From: Bacteroidota bacterium
GTDB lineage: Bacteria > Bacteroidota > Bacteroidia > Bacteroidales > VadinHA17
Assembly: GCA_030631445.1 (NCBI GenBank)
Contig: DAOVLD010000014.1
Location: 1-16,000, forward strand
DNA length: 16,000 nucleotides
Reading direction: 5' to 3'
Shown here: positions 6,854 to 13,725 of the stretch, piece after piece
Position numbering within the stretch: the first letter of the stretch is position 1
How the letters are laid out: every line of letters starts with the position of its first letter
Translations under genes and position numbers: made by a program
Notes under the pieces: generated by a model
What the model saw: the letters and a program-made list of their open reading frames with translations, nothing else
Databases searched by the model: none
Told to the model about the DNA's origin: nothing

Positions 6854-6861
6854 TACCTTTG
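6854..6861 (+). promoter_or_regulatory. Possible -7 element of the ABC permease gene
   Basis: TACCTTTG matches TAnnTTTG exactly and lies 17 bp before the preferred GTG start at 6879, giving a leader of about 10 nt. It supports that start over the upstream ATG at 6792. No matching -33 is evident. Confidence 0.4.
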
Positions 6862-6878
6862 CTCATCAAATTATTAAA

Positions 6879-8123
6879 GTGAACACTGAATTATTCATAG
6901 CAAGACGACTGGTTTCTGACCAAAAAGGTGATAACAGGATATCCAGACCGATTATTTTTATTGCCATCCTGGGAATTGCCCTTGGGTTAGCAGTAATGAT
7001 ACTTTCCACTGCAATTGTTACCGGATTCAAGAATGAGATAAGGGAAAAGATCATTGGTTTCGGGTCTCATATCCAAGTACTTAACTACGACAGCAACATG
7101 TCATATGAAACTGTTCCGGTTTCCGGCAAACAAGAATTCATTAATGTTCTGAAAAATAAACCCGGGATAAAAAACATCCAGGTTTTCGCAACTAAAGCAG
7201 GAATTATTAAAACAGAGGAAGAAATACAGGGAGTTGTATTAAAAGGGATTGGAACCGGTTTTGACTGGACTTTTTTCAGGAAAAATCTGACAGAAGGAGA
7301 TGTTTTCCATGTATCTGATTCTGCCCGGACAAACAAAGTGTTGTTATCAAAATATATTGCCGATCTCCTGGATCTTAAAACTGATGATTCATTTGTCATG
7401 TACTTTATTCAGGATCCCCCTCGCATGAGGAAATTTACTATATCGGGAATTTATAACACCAGTCTTGAGGAATTTGACAGGATATTTGTGCTGGCTGATA
7501 TCGGGCACATAAGAAAACTTAACGACTGGGATAAAAATCAGGTAAGCGGGTTTGAAATTAGTATAGATAATTTCAATGATCTTGATTATATGACATATCT
7601 CGTAATGGAAACTGTGGGTGTGAACATTAATGAGGAAGGAGCGCGCCTGAGTACAATAAATATTATTCAGAAATATCCTCAGATATTCGACTGGCTGAAT
7701 TTGCAGGATACAAATGTATGGATTATCCTGACACTGATGCTGCTGGTTGCCGGTTTCAATATGGTTTCCAGTCTGCTTATTCTTATACTTGAACGCACTA
7801 ATATGATCGGTATCCTTAAAGCAATTGGAAGCAATAACTTAAGTATCAGGAAAATATTTCTCTACCAATCTGCTTTTCTTATTTCAAAAGGACTTTTATG
7901 GGGAAACCTGATTGGTATCGGACTTGCAATACTTCAGCAAAAAACCGGTTTTATGAAACTTGACGAGGCTTCCTATTACCTGTCAACTGTACCAATAAAT
8001 CTTGATATTTCTTACATTTTAATGCTAAATACCGGCACACTCATTCTTATCGTTCTGATGCTTATTATTCCATCTCACCTGGTGGCTAAAATTACTCCCG
8101 TTAAAGCAATACGGTTCGATTAA
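6879..8123 (+). CDS. LolC/LolE-family ABC transporter permease
   Basis: With a GTG start at 6879 the protein has 414 residues, the usual LolC/LolE length, and begins VNTELFIARRLVSDQKG, the family-typical N-terminus. An ATG at 6792 would add 29 residues translated from a heptad-repeat array, so I reject it. The topology is that of lipoprotein-releasing permeases: one membrane helix at about 23-46 (IIFIAILGIALGLAVMIL), a large periplasmic MacB-PCD-like domain (about 50-275), then three helices (about 280-304, 326-353, 378-401) forming the FtsX domain, ending ITPVKAIRFD. It probably works with an ATPase encoded elsewhere to detach lipoproteins from the inner membrane. In Bacteroidota one such permease often serves without a clear C/E distinction, so no symbol is assigned. 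It stands alone, divergent from namZ. Confidence 0.88.
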   Translation: MNTELFIARRLVSDQKGDNRISRPIIFIAILGIALGLAVMILSTAIVTGFKNEIREKIIGFGSHIQVLNYDSNMSYETVPVSGKQEFINVLKNKPGIKNIQVFATKAGIIKTEEEIQGVVLKGIGTGFDWTFFRKNLTEGDVFHVSDSARTNKVLLSKYIADLLDLKTDDSFVMYFIQDPPRMRKFTISGIYNTSLEEFDRIFVLADIGHIRKLNDWDKNQVSGFEISIDNFNDLDYMTYLVMETVGVNINEEGARLSTINIIQKYPQIFDWLNLQDTNVWIILTLMLLVAGFNMVSSLLILILERTNMIGILKAIGSNNLSIRKIFLYQSAFLISKGLLWGNLIGIGLAILQQKTGFMKLDEASYYLSTVPINLDISYILMLNTGTLILIVLMLIIPSHLVAKITPVKAIRFD

Positions 8124-8190
8124 GATTCACAAAAAACATGAAACGCAGCATTGCTGCCAAGCCTTTTATTAGACGAATTAATTACGTTAT

Positions 8191-8204
8191 TAATCACGTG
8201 ATTA
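8191..8204. other. Perfect 14 bp palindrome TAATCACGTGATTA
   Basis: This is its own reverse complement with a CACGTG core, located about 70 bp after the permease stop. It may be a transcription-factor site or a small hairpin; TTTTAT follows on the plus strand, so a weak terminator is possible. Confidence 0.35.
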
Positions 8205-8257
8205 TTTTATCTTAATAACCACTTAATGACTTCTTTAACAACAATCATTTAACAATT

Positions 8258-8290
8258 GTATGACTATCGTATGACTCTTGTATGACTTCT
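8258..8290. repeat. Short tandem repeat, 11 bp unit GTATGACTNTC-like, three copies
   Basis: Three consecutive 11 bp copies each start GTATGACT (8258-8268, 8269-8279, 8280-8290). A related AATGACTTCTT occurs just before, near 8225. Confidence 0.7.
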
Positions 8291-8299
8291 TCTTCTTCA

Positions 8300-8341
8300 C
8301 TCTCTGCTCTTTGCTCTTCGCTCTTTACTCTTCGCTCTTCC
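8300..8341. repeat. Short tandem repeat, 7 bp unit CTCTTNN, six copies
   Basis: Six consecutive heptads, starting at 8300, 8307, 8314, 8321, 8328 and 8335, share CTCTT (CTCTC in the first) with variable last two bases. It lies about 20 bp upstream of the gatE promoter. Confidence 0.8.
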
Positions 8342-8362
8342 ATATGTTTTTCACCAGCTTTC

Positions 8363-8393
8363 TTTGTTATCACGTAAAACAAGTTTAATTTTG
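8363..8393 (+). promoter_or_regulatory. Consensus Bacteroidota promoter of gatE
   Basis: TTTG at 8363-8366 is followed by exactly 19 bp and then TAATTTTG at 8386-8393, an exact match to the Bacteroidota housekeeping consensus TTTG-N19-TAnnTTTG. Transcription should start near 8400, giving a leader of about 85 nt to the gatE GTG. Confidence 0.75.
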
Positions 8394-8484
8394 GGGAATC
8401 ACAGGAATTAAATCTTGAGTCACATATAATTGATTAGCAGGTATTTAATTCGTATTTTTCATAAATTTATCAACTGATCCACAG

Positions 8485-10479
8485 GTGAAAAAAAGATTCA
8501 GTCCTAAAAAGAACTACGAAAAAACCCGGTCGGAGATTGGCTATGTGACTCGTAAGAAAGCAACTCCGGACGATTATAAAAGAATAGGCTTCAAGTCAGG
8601 TTTAGAGGTTCATCAACAACTAAAAACAAAAAAGAAGTTGTTTTGTCACTGTCCTGCAGGCATATATCACGAACATGATGATTACAATGCCGAGATCATC
8701 CGTCACATGAGACCTACCCTGAGCGAACTAGGAGAATACGATGGCACAGCCCTGATGGAATATAAAACCCGGAAGCAGATCATATACCGGATCAATAACC
8801 AGACCGCCTGTACATATGATATAGATGACACTCCTCCTTTCCCCATAAATAAAGAAGCGCTTAAGATCGCACTTGAAGTATCACTTTTATCCGGACTGAA
8901 CATAGTCGGTGAGGTTCATATAACACGGAAACAATATCTTGACGGCAGTATCCCAACCGGATTCCAGCGAACAGCTATCCTTGGAGTTGAAGGTGAAATT
9001 CAACTAAAAAACAAGAAAGTCAGACTTCTCCAGTTAAGTATTGAGGAGGATTCCTGCCGTGAGGTATCGGATATCAGGCATATCCGCGTTTTCAAGACAG
9101 ACAGACTGGGAATGCCATTGATCGAAACCGTTACATATCCTGATATGGAAACTCCTGATGAGCTAAGGGAAGCTGCGGAATATATCAGGTTTTTGAATCG
9201 TAGCACAGGGAAAGTGCGTATAGGTATCGGATCAGGACGTGAAGATGTTAATGTTAGCTGCCGCGGAGGAAGCAGGGTTGAAATTAAAGGTGTTTCACAC
9301 AACAAATGGATACCTGAACTTTCTCATAACGAAGCATTCAGACAATTTTCCCTTCTGCACATCCGGGAACTTCTGAAAGAGAGAGTTATAAACAGGAAAA
9401 AATGGAAAATCAGATCGAAAAAAATTGATCCTCGTGACCTGGGTCTGGAAGATGAACATATACAAAAAGCATACAATGATAATTTTGAAATATATGCCAT
9501 TAACCTTCCTTCTTTTAAAGGCATTCTGTCTCATTTCACCCAGCCGGGAAAAATATTTGCAGATGAAATAACTAACAGGCTGAAAGTTATTGCCTGCATT
9601 GAAAAACCAAATATGATCCACACCGAAATGCTTGAAGATCGTATTAATAACAAAGATCTGAAAATAATTTCCGGAATTATTGAACTAAAAGAAGATGATG
9701 CACTGATTGTATTATGGGGACCAAAAGAGGATATCCCTACCGCTCTTGAAACAGTTGAGGAACGATGTCAGATGGCATTTGAGGGGGTGCCAAATGAAAC
9801 AAGAAAATCAAACCCTGACGGTACAACTATATTTAAAAGAGTACTTCCCGGTGCCAACCGCATGTACCCCGATACTGATTCTGCGCCTATTTCCCTTGAA
9901 GCAGATTATATTGAATCCCTTCAGGAAAATTTACCTCAAAAAGTTGCTGAAAGGTTCAGGCAAATGAAGGAATGGGGAATCCCTGAAGATACTTATCATT
10001 ACCTTTTAAGTAAAAATCTTGTATCAATGATCGAGCAAATTAACCTGAAATTTGGTTTCGATCCTAAGTTTCTGGGTGTCTTTTGGGGTCATACATTCAA
10101 GAATATTGAAGGGAAAATGCCTCAGCACAAAAATTTTAGTTATAATAAAATTTACGGCTTATTTAAGTTTATTCACAACGAAAAGCTTCAACCTTCAATT
10201 GCAAAAAGGATGCTTCCTGTAATATATGAACATCCGGACATGGAGTTCAACTCAGTGTTGATCATTATCAATTTTAGAAAAAAATCGATGGATGAATTGC
10301 TTGCACCTATTGATTTTCTTTACGAAAAATTCAAAGAAATAAAATTTTCTGATAACAATAAAAATACGGCAAACTGGTTAATGGGGCAGATACACAAACA
10401 AGCAATCGGGAATGTTGAAATGAAAAAGCTTAGTGAAGAAATAGAAAAAATTGTACAGAATAATCATGATAAGGATTAG
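8485..10479 (+). CDS. gatE: Archaeal-type glutamyl-tRNA(Gln) amidotransferase subunit E
   Basis: This 664-residue protein (GTG start) belongs to the GatB/GatE family and matches the longer archaeal GatE. In archaea GatE binds Glu-tRNA(Gln), activates the misacylated glutamate with ATP and amidates it with ammonia from GatD. The catalytic cradle is at the N-terminus: GLEVHQQLKTKKKLFC (39-54), DDTPPFP (114-120), YLDGSIPTGFQRT (151-163), LSIEEDSCR (184-192), GMPLIETVT (209-217), GREDVNVSCRGGSRVEIKG (251-269). A segment of about 165 residues (roughly 295-460), ending RMYPDTDSAPI (459-469), corresponds to the GAD insertion domain that bacterial GatB lacks. The remainder is the helical/YqeY tail, ending NWLMGQIHKQAIGNVEMKKLSEEI. 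Bacterial GatB is about 475 residues, so this is not GatB. gatD follows on the same strand. Codon usage and base composition look like the neighbours'. Confidence 0.95.
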   Translation: MKKRFSPKKNYEKTRSEIGYVTRKKATPDDYKRIGFKSGLEVHQQLKTKKKLFCHCPAGIYHEHDDYNAEIIRHMRPTLSELGEYDGTALMEYKTRKQIIYRINNQTACTYDIDDTPPFPINKEALKIALEVSLLSGLNIVGEVHITRKQYLDGSIPTGFQRTAILGVEGEIQLKNKKVRLLQLSIEEDSCREVSDIRHIRVFKTDRLGMPLIETVTYPDMETPDELREAAEYIRFLNRSTGKVRIGIGSGREDVNVSCRGGSRVEIKGVSHNKWIPELSHNEAFRQFSLLHIRELLKERVINRKKWKIRSKKIDPRDLGLEDEHIQKAYNDNFEIYAINLPSFKGILSHFTQPGKIFADEITNRLKVIACIEKPNMIHTEMLEDRINNKDLKIISGIIELKEDDALIVLWGPKEDIPTALETVEERCQMAFEGVPNETRKSNPDGTTIFKRVLPGANRMYPDTDSAPISLEADYIESLQENLPQKVAERFRQMKEWGIPEDTYHYLLSKNLVSMIEQINLKFGFDPKFLGVFWGHTFKNIEGKMPQHKNFSYNKIYGLFKFIHNEKLQPSIAKRMLPVIYEHPDMEFNSVLIIINFRKKSMDELLAPIDFLYEKFKEIKFSDNNKNTANWLMGQIHKQAIGNVEMKKLSEEIEKIVQNNHDKD

Positions 10480-10485
10480 GAAAAG

Positions 10486-10520
10486 AAGGCAAAAGGCAAA
10501 AGGCAGAAGGCAAAAGGGAA
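10486..10520. repeat. Short tandem repeat, 7 bp unit AAGGCAA, five copies
   Basis: Five consecutive heptads starting at 10486, 10493, 10500, 10507 and 10514: three perfect AAGGCAA, one AAGGCAG and one AAGGGAA. The array starts seven bases after the gatE stop. Confidence 0.85.
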
Positions 10521-10595
10521 GAATGAACAGGTGAGTAGTTAAGTAAGGGGAGTGGGTGAGTAAGGAGGAAAAAGAAAGAGGAAGAGTGATGAGGA

Positions 10596-10627
10596 AATGA
10601 GGTGATGAGGTGATGAGGTAATGAAAA
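10596..10627. repeat. Short tandem repeat, 8 bp unit GATGAGGT, four copies
   Basis: Four consecutive octads (10596-10603, 10604-10611, 10612-10619, 10620-10627); the middle two are perfect GATGAGGT. Confidence 0.8.
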
Positions 10628-10665
10628 GTTTATAAGTGTATAAGTTTAGGAGTTTAGAAGTTAAG
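10627..10665. repeat. Short tandem repeat, 8 bp unit AGTTTAGG, five copies
   Basis: Five copies starting at 10627, 10635, 10643, 10651 and 10659, each beginning AGT and close to AGTTTAGG/AGTTTATA. It abuts the GATGAGGT array, so two unrelated units of identical period sit side by side. Confidence 0.75.
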
Positions 10666-10795
10666 ATGTTTATCGTTACTTAATCTTACGAATAAACTCA
10701 TCAACAAATAAACAAATAAACTATCACATATTAAGAGATTTAAGAAGTGTGTTGCAATGAGGTGAGAAAGCAGATGAAACATAAAACAACAAACA

Positions 10796-12181
10796 ATGGC
10801 TGAAGATATTTTTCAGGGATATAAAGGTAAAGCTCTCGGGGTTTTAAGAAAGTTTAATGTCAGAGTTTGGGGACAGACAGCGATTGAAACAACCCGTGGT
10901 AAATTTACCGGAACTGTTCTGCCCCGCTCAGAAAATGATGATGACAGGCATATTGTACTTAAAATATCTACCGGATATAATATTGGAATTGATATTGACA
11001 CTATCAAAATGATGAAAGAGACCGGCTTTCAAAAAGCTAACTACAAAATTCCCGAAAAAGAATTCCCTTACTCCGACCATCTGCCCAATGTAAAATTATT
11101 CGGCACAGGCGGCACCATTGCTTCCCGTCTTGATTATCGTACCGGGGCTGTTATTCCCGCATTCTCGCCGGGCGAACTATACGGAGCAGTACCTGAACTT
11201 GCTGATATTTGTAATCTTACAACTGAAAAACTTTTTGCAGTTTTCAGCGAAAATATGGGCCCGGCTCAATACATTACACTTGCTAAAGCCATTAGAAAGG
11301 AAATCAGTAATGGTATCGACGGGATTATCATAGGTCATGGTACCGATACTCTTCACCATACCGCAGCAGCATTGTCTTTCATGATACAAGACTCGCCCAT
11401 TCCTATTATTCTGGTTGGGTCTCAACGCTCTTCCGACCGTCCTTCGTCTGATGCCGCACTTAATCTAATGCACGCTGTTTATGCAGCCGGTCATGGCGAC
11501 ATTGCTGAAACTTTAGTCTGTATGTTCGGACCCACCTCGGATGAATATGGATTCCTTCACCGGGGTACCAGGGTTAGAAAAATGCATAGCTCATATCGTT
11601 CCACTTTCAGAACTATTGGCGATATTCCTGTTGCAACAGTAACACGGGATGAGGTTAAACCCATAAAAGAAAACTATAACCCACGCAGGAAAGACAGGAA
11701 TGTAAAGATCCTTCCGTACTTTAATGAAAAAGTTACAATGCTTTATTACTATCCAAACATGAAACCAGATATTTTTAATTCGCTGGTAGATGCAGGTTAT
11801 AAAGGAATTGTGATTGTAGGTACCGGACTTGGACACGTGAATAAAGAACTTTATCCTGCTATTGAAAAAGCAACCAAAAAAGGTGTTTCAATCTATATGA
11901 CTTTGCAAACTATCTGGGGTTATGTACATATGTTTGTTTATGATACCGGACGGGATATGATGGCCAAAGGTGTAATCCCTGCGGGGAATATGCTTCCTGA
12001 AGTGGCTTTTATTAAGCTGGGCTGGGCTTTGGGTCAAACTGATGATCCGGTTGAAGTAAAAAGGATAATGCTATCACCAATAAACGACGAAATAACCGAA
12101 CGTGAACCCTATAACGGCTACCTTGTTTACCAGGGTGGAGTGCCGGAAGTTGAAAGTTTTGTAAAGAAATTCAGGAAATAG
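10796..12181 (+). CDS. gatD: Archaeal-type glutamyl-tRNA(Gln) amidotransferase subunit D (asparaginase-like)
   Basis: This 461-residue protein has the two-part build of GatD: an N-terminal beta-barrel domain (about 1-85, with GYKGKALG and a TTRGKFTGTVLPRSE stretch) absent from ordinary L-asparaginases, then an asparaginase-type amidase. Catalytic landmarks are FGTGGTIASR (102-111, Thr107), GHGTDTLHHTA (180-190, Thr183-Asp184) and a downstream basic region RGTRVRKMHSSYRSTFRT (256-273) with the likely catalytic Lys262. The spacing of the two nucleophile-site threonines (76 residues) and the total length fit archaeal GatD. It releases ammonia from glutamine (or asparagine) for GatE, and functions only as the GatDE heterodimer. 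It follows gatE on the same strand after a 316 bp repeat-rich gap. L-asparaginase is the main alternative, disfavoured by the N-terminal domain and by the GatE neighbour. Confidence 0.95.
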   Translation: MAEDIFQGYKGKALGVLRKFNVRVWGQTAIETTRGKFTGTVLPRSENDDDRHIVLKISTGYNIGIDIDTIKMMKETGFQKANYKIPEKEFPYSDHLPNVKLFGTGGTIASRLDYRTGAVIPAFSPGELYGAVPELADICNLTTEKLFAVFSENMGPAQYITLAKAIRKEISNGIDGIIIGHGTDTLHHTAAALSFMIQDSPIPIILVGSQRSSDRPSSDAALNLMHAVYAAGHGDIAETLVCMFGPTSDEYGFLHRGTRVRKMHSSYRSTFRTIGDIPVATVTRDEVKPIKENYNPRRKDRNVKILPYFNEKVTMLYYYPNMKPDIFNSLVDAGYKGIVIVGTGLGHVNKELYPAIEKATKKGVSIYMTLQTIWGYVHMFVYDTGRDMMAKGVIPAGNMLPEVAFIKLGWALGQTDDPVEVKRIMLSPINDEITEREPYNGYLVYQGGVPEVESFVKKFRK

Positions 12182-12192
12182 TATTATGGAAA

Positions 12193-13632
12193 TTACCTCT
12201 CAGATAATATCTGATCGTTATAAATAATATTTTTATAATGCTCATACCTGTCAAGTATTTCTCTTACATAATTTACCGGCTCTTCACCACGGCAATAACC
12301 ATATCTAACCACCGGATCACGGTAATATTCAGGGTTTGATTTCAAAATAAGCTTTTCAGCAATAATATCCCAATTGTCAGGATCCTGATTATGTTTCCGT
12401 GCCAGCCGCCTTGCATCAAGAATATGACCCAAACCTACATTATACGCACCCAGTATAAATTTTGTTTTTTCATCCTCATCACTTATTTTATCTTCAAAAA
12501 CCTCCCCAAGCCATTGAATAAATCTAACACCTGCCTCAATATTCTCCAGTGGTGTAGAATTACGATTTATACCGTATTGTTTAGCAGTATTAGGCATAAG
12601 CTGCATCAATCCAAATGCACCTGCCCATGAATGAGCATCAGGGACAAAACGTGATTCCTGATATATCATTGATGCAAGAAGGAGCCAATCCCAGCCAAGT
12701 GTGTCACTGAATTCTCTTAAATAATCATCCCAGGGAGATACCTTGCCACTATTTAATACATAAAAATCACTTTCGATTATTTGTTTTGATTTTTGATTTT
12801 TAAAATACTTATTATATATCATATTAAAGCCGGCGGTATACCTGTAATCCTTTAACCACTGATTCAGGTTTGCAAGTAATCGGTCCGATCCCTCTTTTCT
12901 GACAGCCCATGCCAGATTCTGAGGGAAACTGACAGCTGTTTCAATATCAAGCATCGGATAGTATGTCCTGTTTACTCTGGCTACATTTTCATCACATACA
13001 GTATAATCAATCTCTCCCTGTGCAACCAGTTTAACCAATTGTTCAGCCTCTTCTTTTACTTCAATTATATATATTGTGTCACCAATTTCTTCTGCCAGGT
13101 TATATAACCTTTGGGAAAATGAGCTGTTTCTCTGAACATATATTGTTTTTCCGGCAAGGTTAAGCTGATTTCTGATCATCCGCTTTTCAAATTCATGCAA
13201 TGGAATCTTCCGCCAATCTTCAGGTTTCCTTTGCACCAGTACCTGTCTGGTTTGAGAAAAAGGAATTGAAAAATTTACTAGCTGTTTCCTTTTTTGAGTA
13301 ACTGTAAGGTTAAGAGCAATCAGATCACAACTCCCGGAGTTTAATAATTCAAATGATTTTTCAAGATCGTTCTCCACGAGGATATCCAGATAAATGCCCA
13401 GGTGAGCAGCAAATTCTTTCAACATATCAAACTGGTAACCCATGGGTTCTCCACGGTAAATAAAATAATTAGTAGAATTATAATCGACAACAGCTACAAT
13501 CCTCCCTTTTTCCCTGATAGCATCAAGATCTGCAACAAAGGATCCTTTCTCATTTAATTTATCTGATCTCTTGATCCCACATGAAGCAAGAAATAATATA
13601 GACATTAGAAATAAAAAAATGAATCGGTTCAT
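12193..13632 (-). CDS. mltF: MltF-type membrane-bound lytic murein transglycosylase (lipoprotein)
   Basis: From the ATG at 13632 the protein has 479 residues and a short lipoprotein signal, MNRFIFLFLMSILFLASC, with lipobox LASC and acylated Cys at 18. An upstream in-frame ATG at 13689 would add 19 residues ahead of the signal, so I reject it. An SBP_bac_3-like (amino-acid-binding type) domain covers about 40-280, including MGYQFDMLKEFAAHLG and CDLIALNLTVTQKRK. The C-terminal SLT domain starts near 305: MIYQESRFVP carries the catalytic Glu at about 326, followed by GAFGLMQLMP and AYNVGLGH. The family cleaves the MurNAc-GlcNAc bond to give 1,6-anhydro ends. The gene is convergent with gatD (11 bp gap) and lies downstream of the porin on the same strand, 93 bp away, so co-transcription is possible. 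Confidence 0.94.
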   Translation of the reverse strand: MNRFIFLFLMSILFLASCGIKRSDKLNEKGSFVADLDAIREKGRIVAVVDYNSTNYFIYRGEPMGYQFDMLKEFAAHLGIYLDILVENDLEKSFELLNSGSCDLIALNLTVTQKRKQLVNFSIPFSQTRQVLVQRKPEDWRKIPLHEFEKRMIRNQLNLAGKTIYVQRNSSFSQRLYNLAEEIGDTIYIIEVKEEAEQLVKLVAQGEIDYTVCDENVARVNRTYYPMLDIETAVSFPQNLAWAVRKEGSDRLLANLNQWLKDYRYTAGFNMIYNKYFKNQKSKQIIESDFYVLNSGKVSPWDDYLREFSDTLGWDWLLLASMIYQESRFVPDAHSWAGAFGLMQLMPNTAKQYGINRNSTPLENIEAGVRFIQWLGEVFEDKISDEDEKTKFILGAYNVGLGHILDARRLARKHNQDPDNWDIIAEKLILKSNPEYYRDPVVRYGYCRGEEPVNYVREILDRYEHYKNIIYNDQILSER

Positions 13633-13725
13633 AGATATTTTATTACTCCTGTAAAAACCATCAAAAGCAATATACGAAAATTTTTTCAAGTCGATAAATG
13701 GAAAGGATTTGCGAAGCTATGTTTT

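Larger units (their letters stand above)
8124..8484. other. Intergenic region upstream of gatE
   Basis: This 361 bp gap contains a 14 bp palindrome (8191-8204), an 11 bp-unit array (8258-8290), a 7 bp-unit array (8300-8341) and a full consensus promoter (8363-8393). I see no coding or RNA gene. Confidence 0.6.
10480..10795. other. Repeat-filled gap between gatE and gatD
   Basis: This 316 bp purine-rich gap has no gene. It contains three short-period arrays (10486-10520, 10596-10627, 10627-10665). TAAGTTTA at 10641-10648 is a near-match to a -7 element, but no confident promoter for gatD is seen, so gatD may be read from the gatE promoter. Confidence 0.6.

Noticed and set aside
6792..6878. 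29-residue N-terminal extension of the ABC permease from the ATG at 6792
   Set aside because: These codons are a 7 bp tandem repeat translated by chance; the GTG at 6879 gives the standard LolC/E N-terminus and length and follows a -7 element.
8258..8341. CRISPR array
   Set aside because: The repeat units are 7-11 bp with no spacers between copies; no cas genes are present.
9295..9621. Antisense open frames inside gatE (also 8703-8903 and 9000-9305)
   Set aside because: They lie opposite a clear coding sequence, have no recognisable motifs and reflect the codon structure of gatE.
8485..10479. GatB (bacterial GatCAB subunit) as identity
   Set aside because: The protein is about 190 residues longer than GatB, has the GAD-type insertion of GatE and is followed by gatD; no gatA or gatC is present.
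10796..12181. Plain L-asparaginase as identity
   Set aside because: The N-terminal barrel domain, the 461-residue length and the gatE neighbour fit GatD; bacterial asparaginases are about 330-350 residues.
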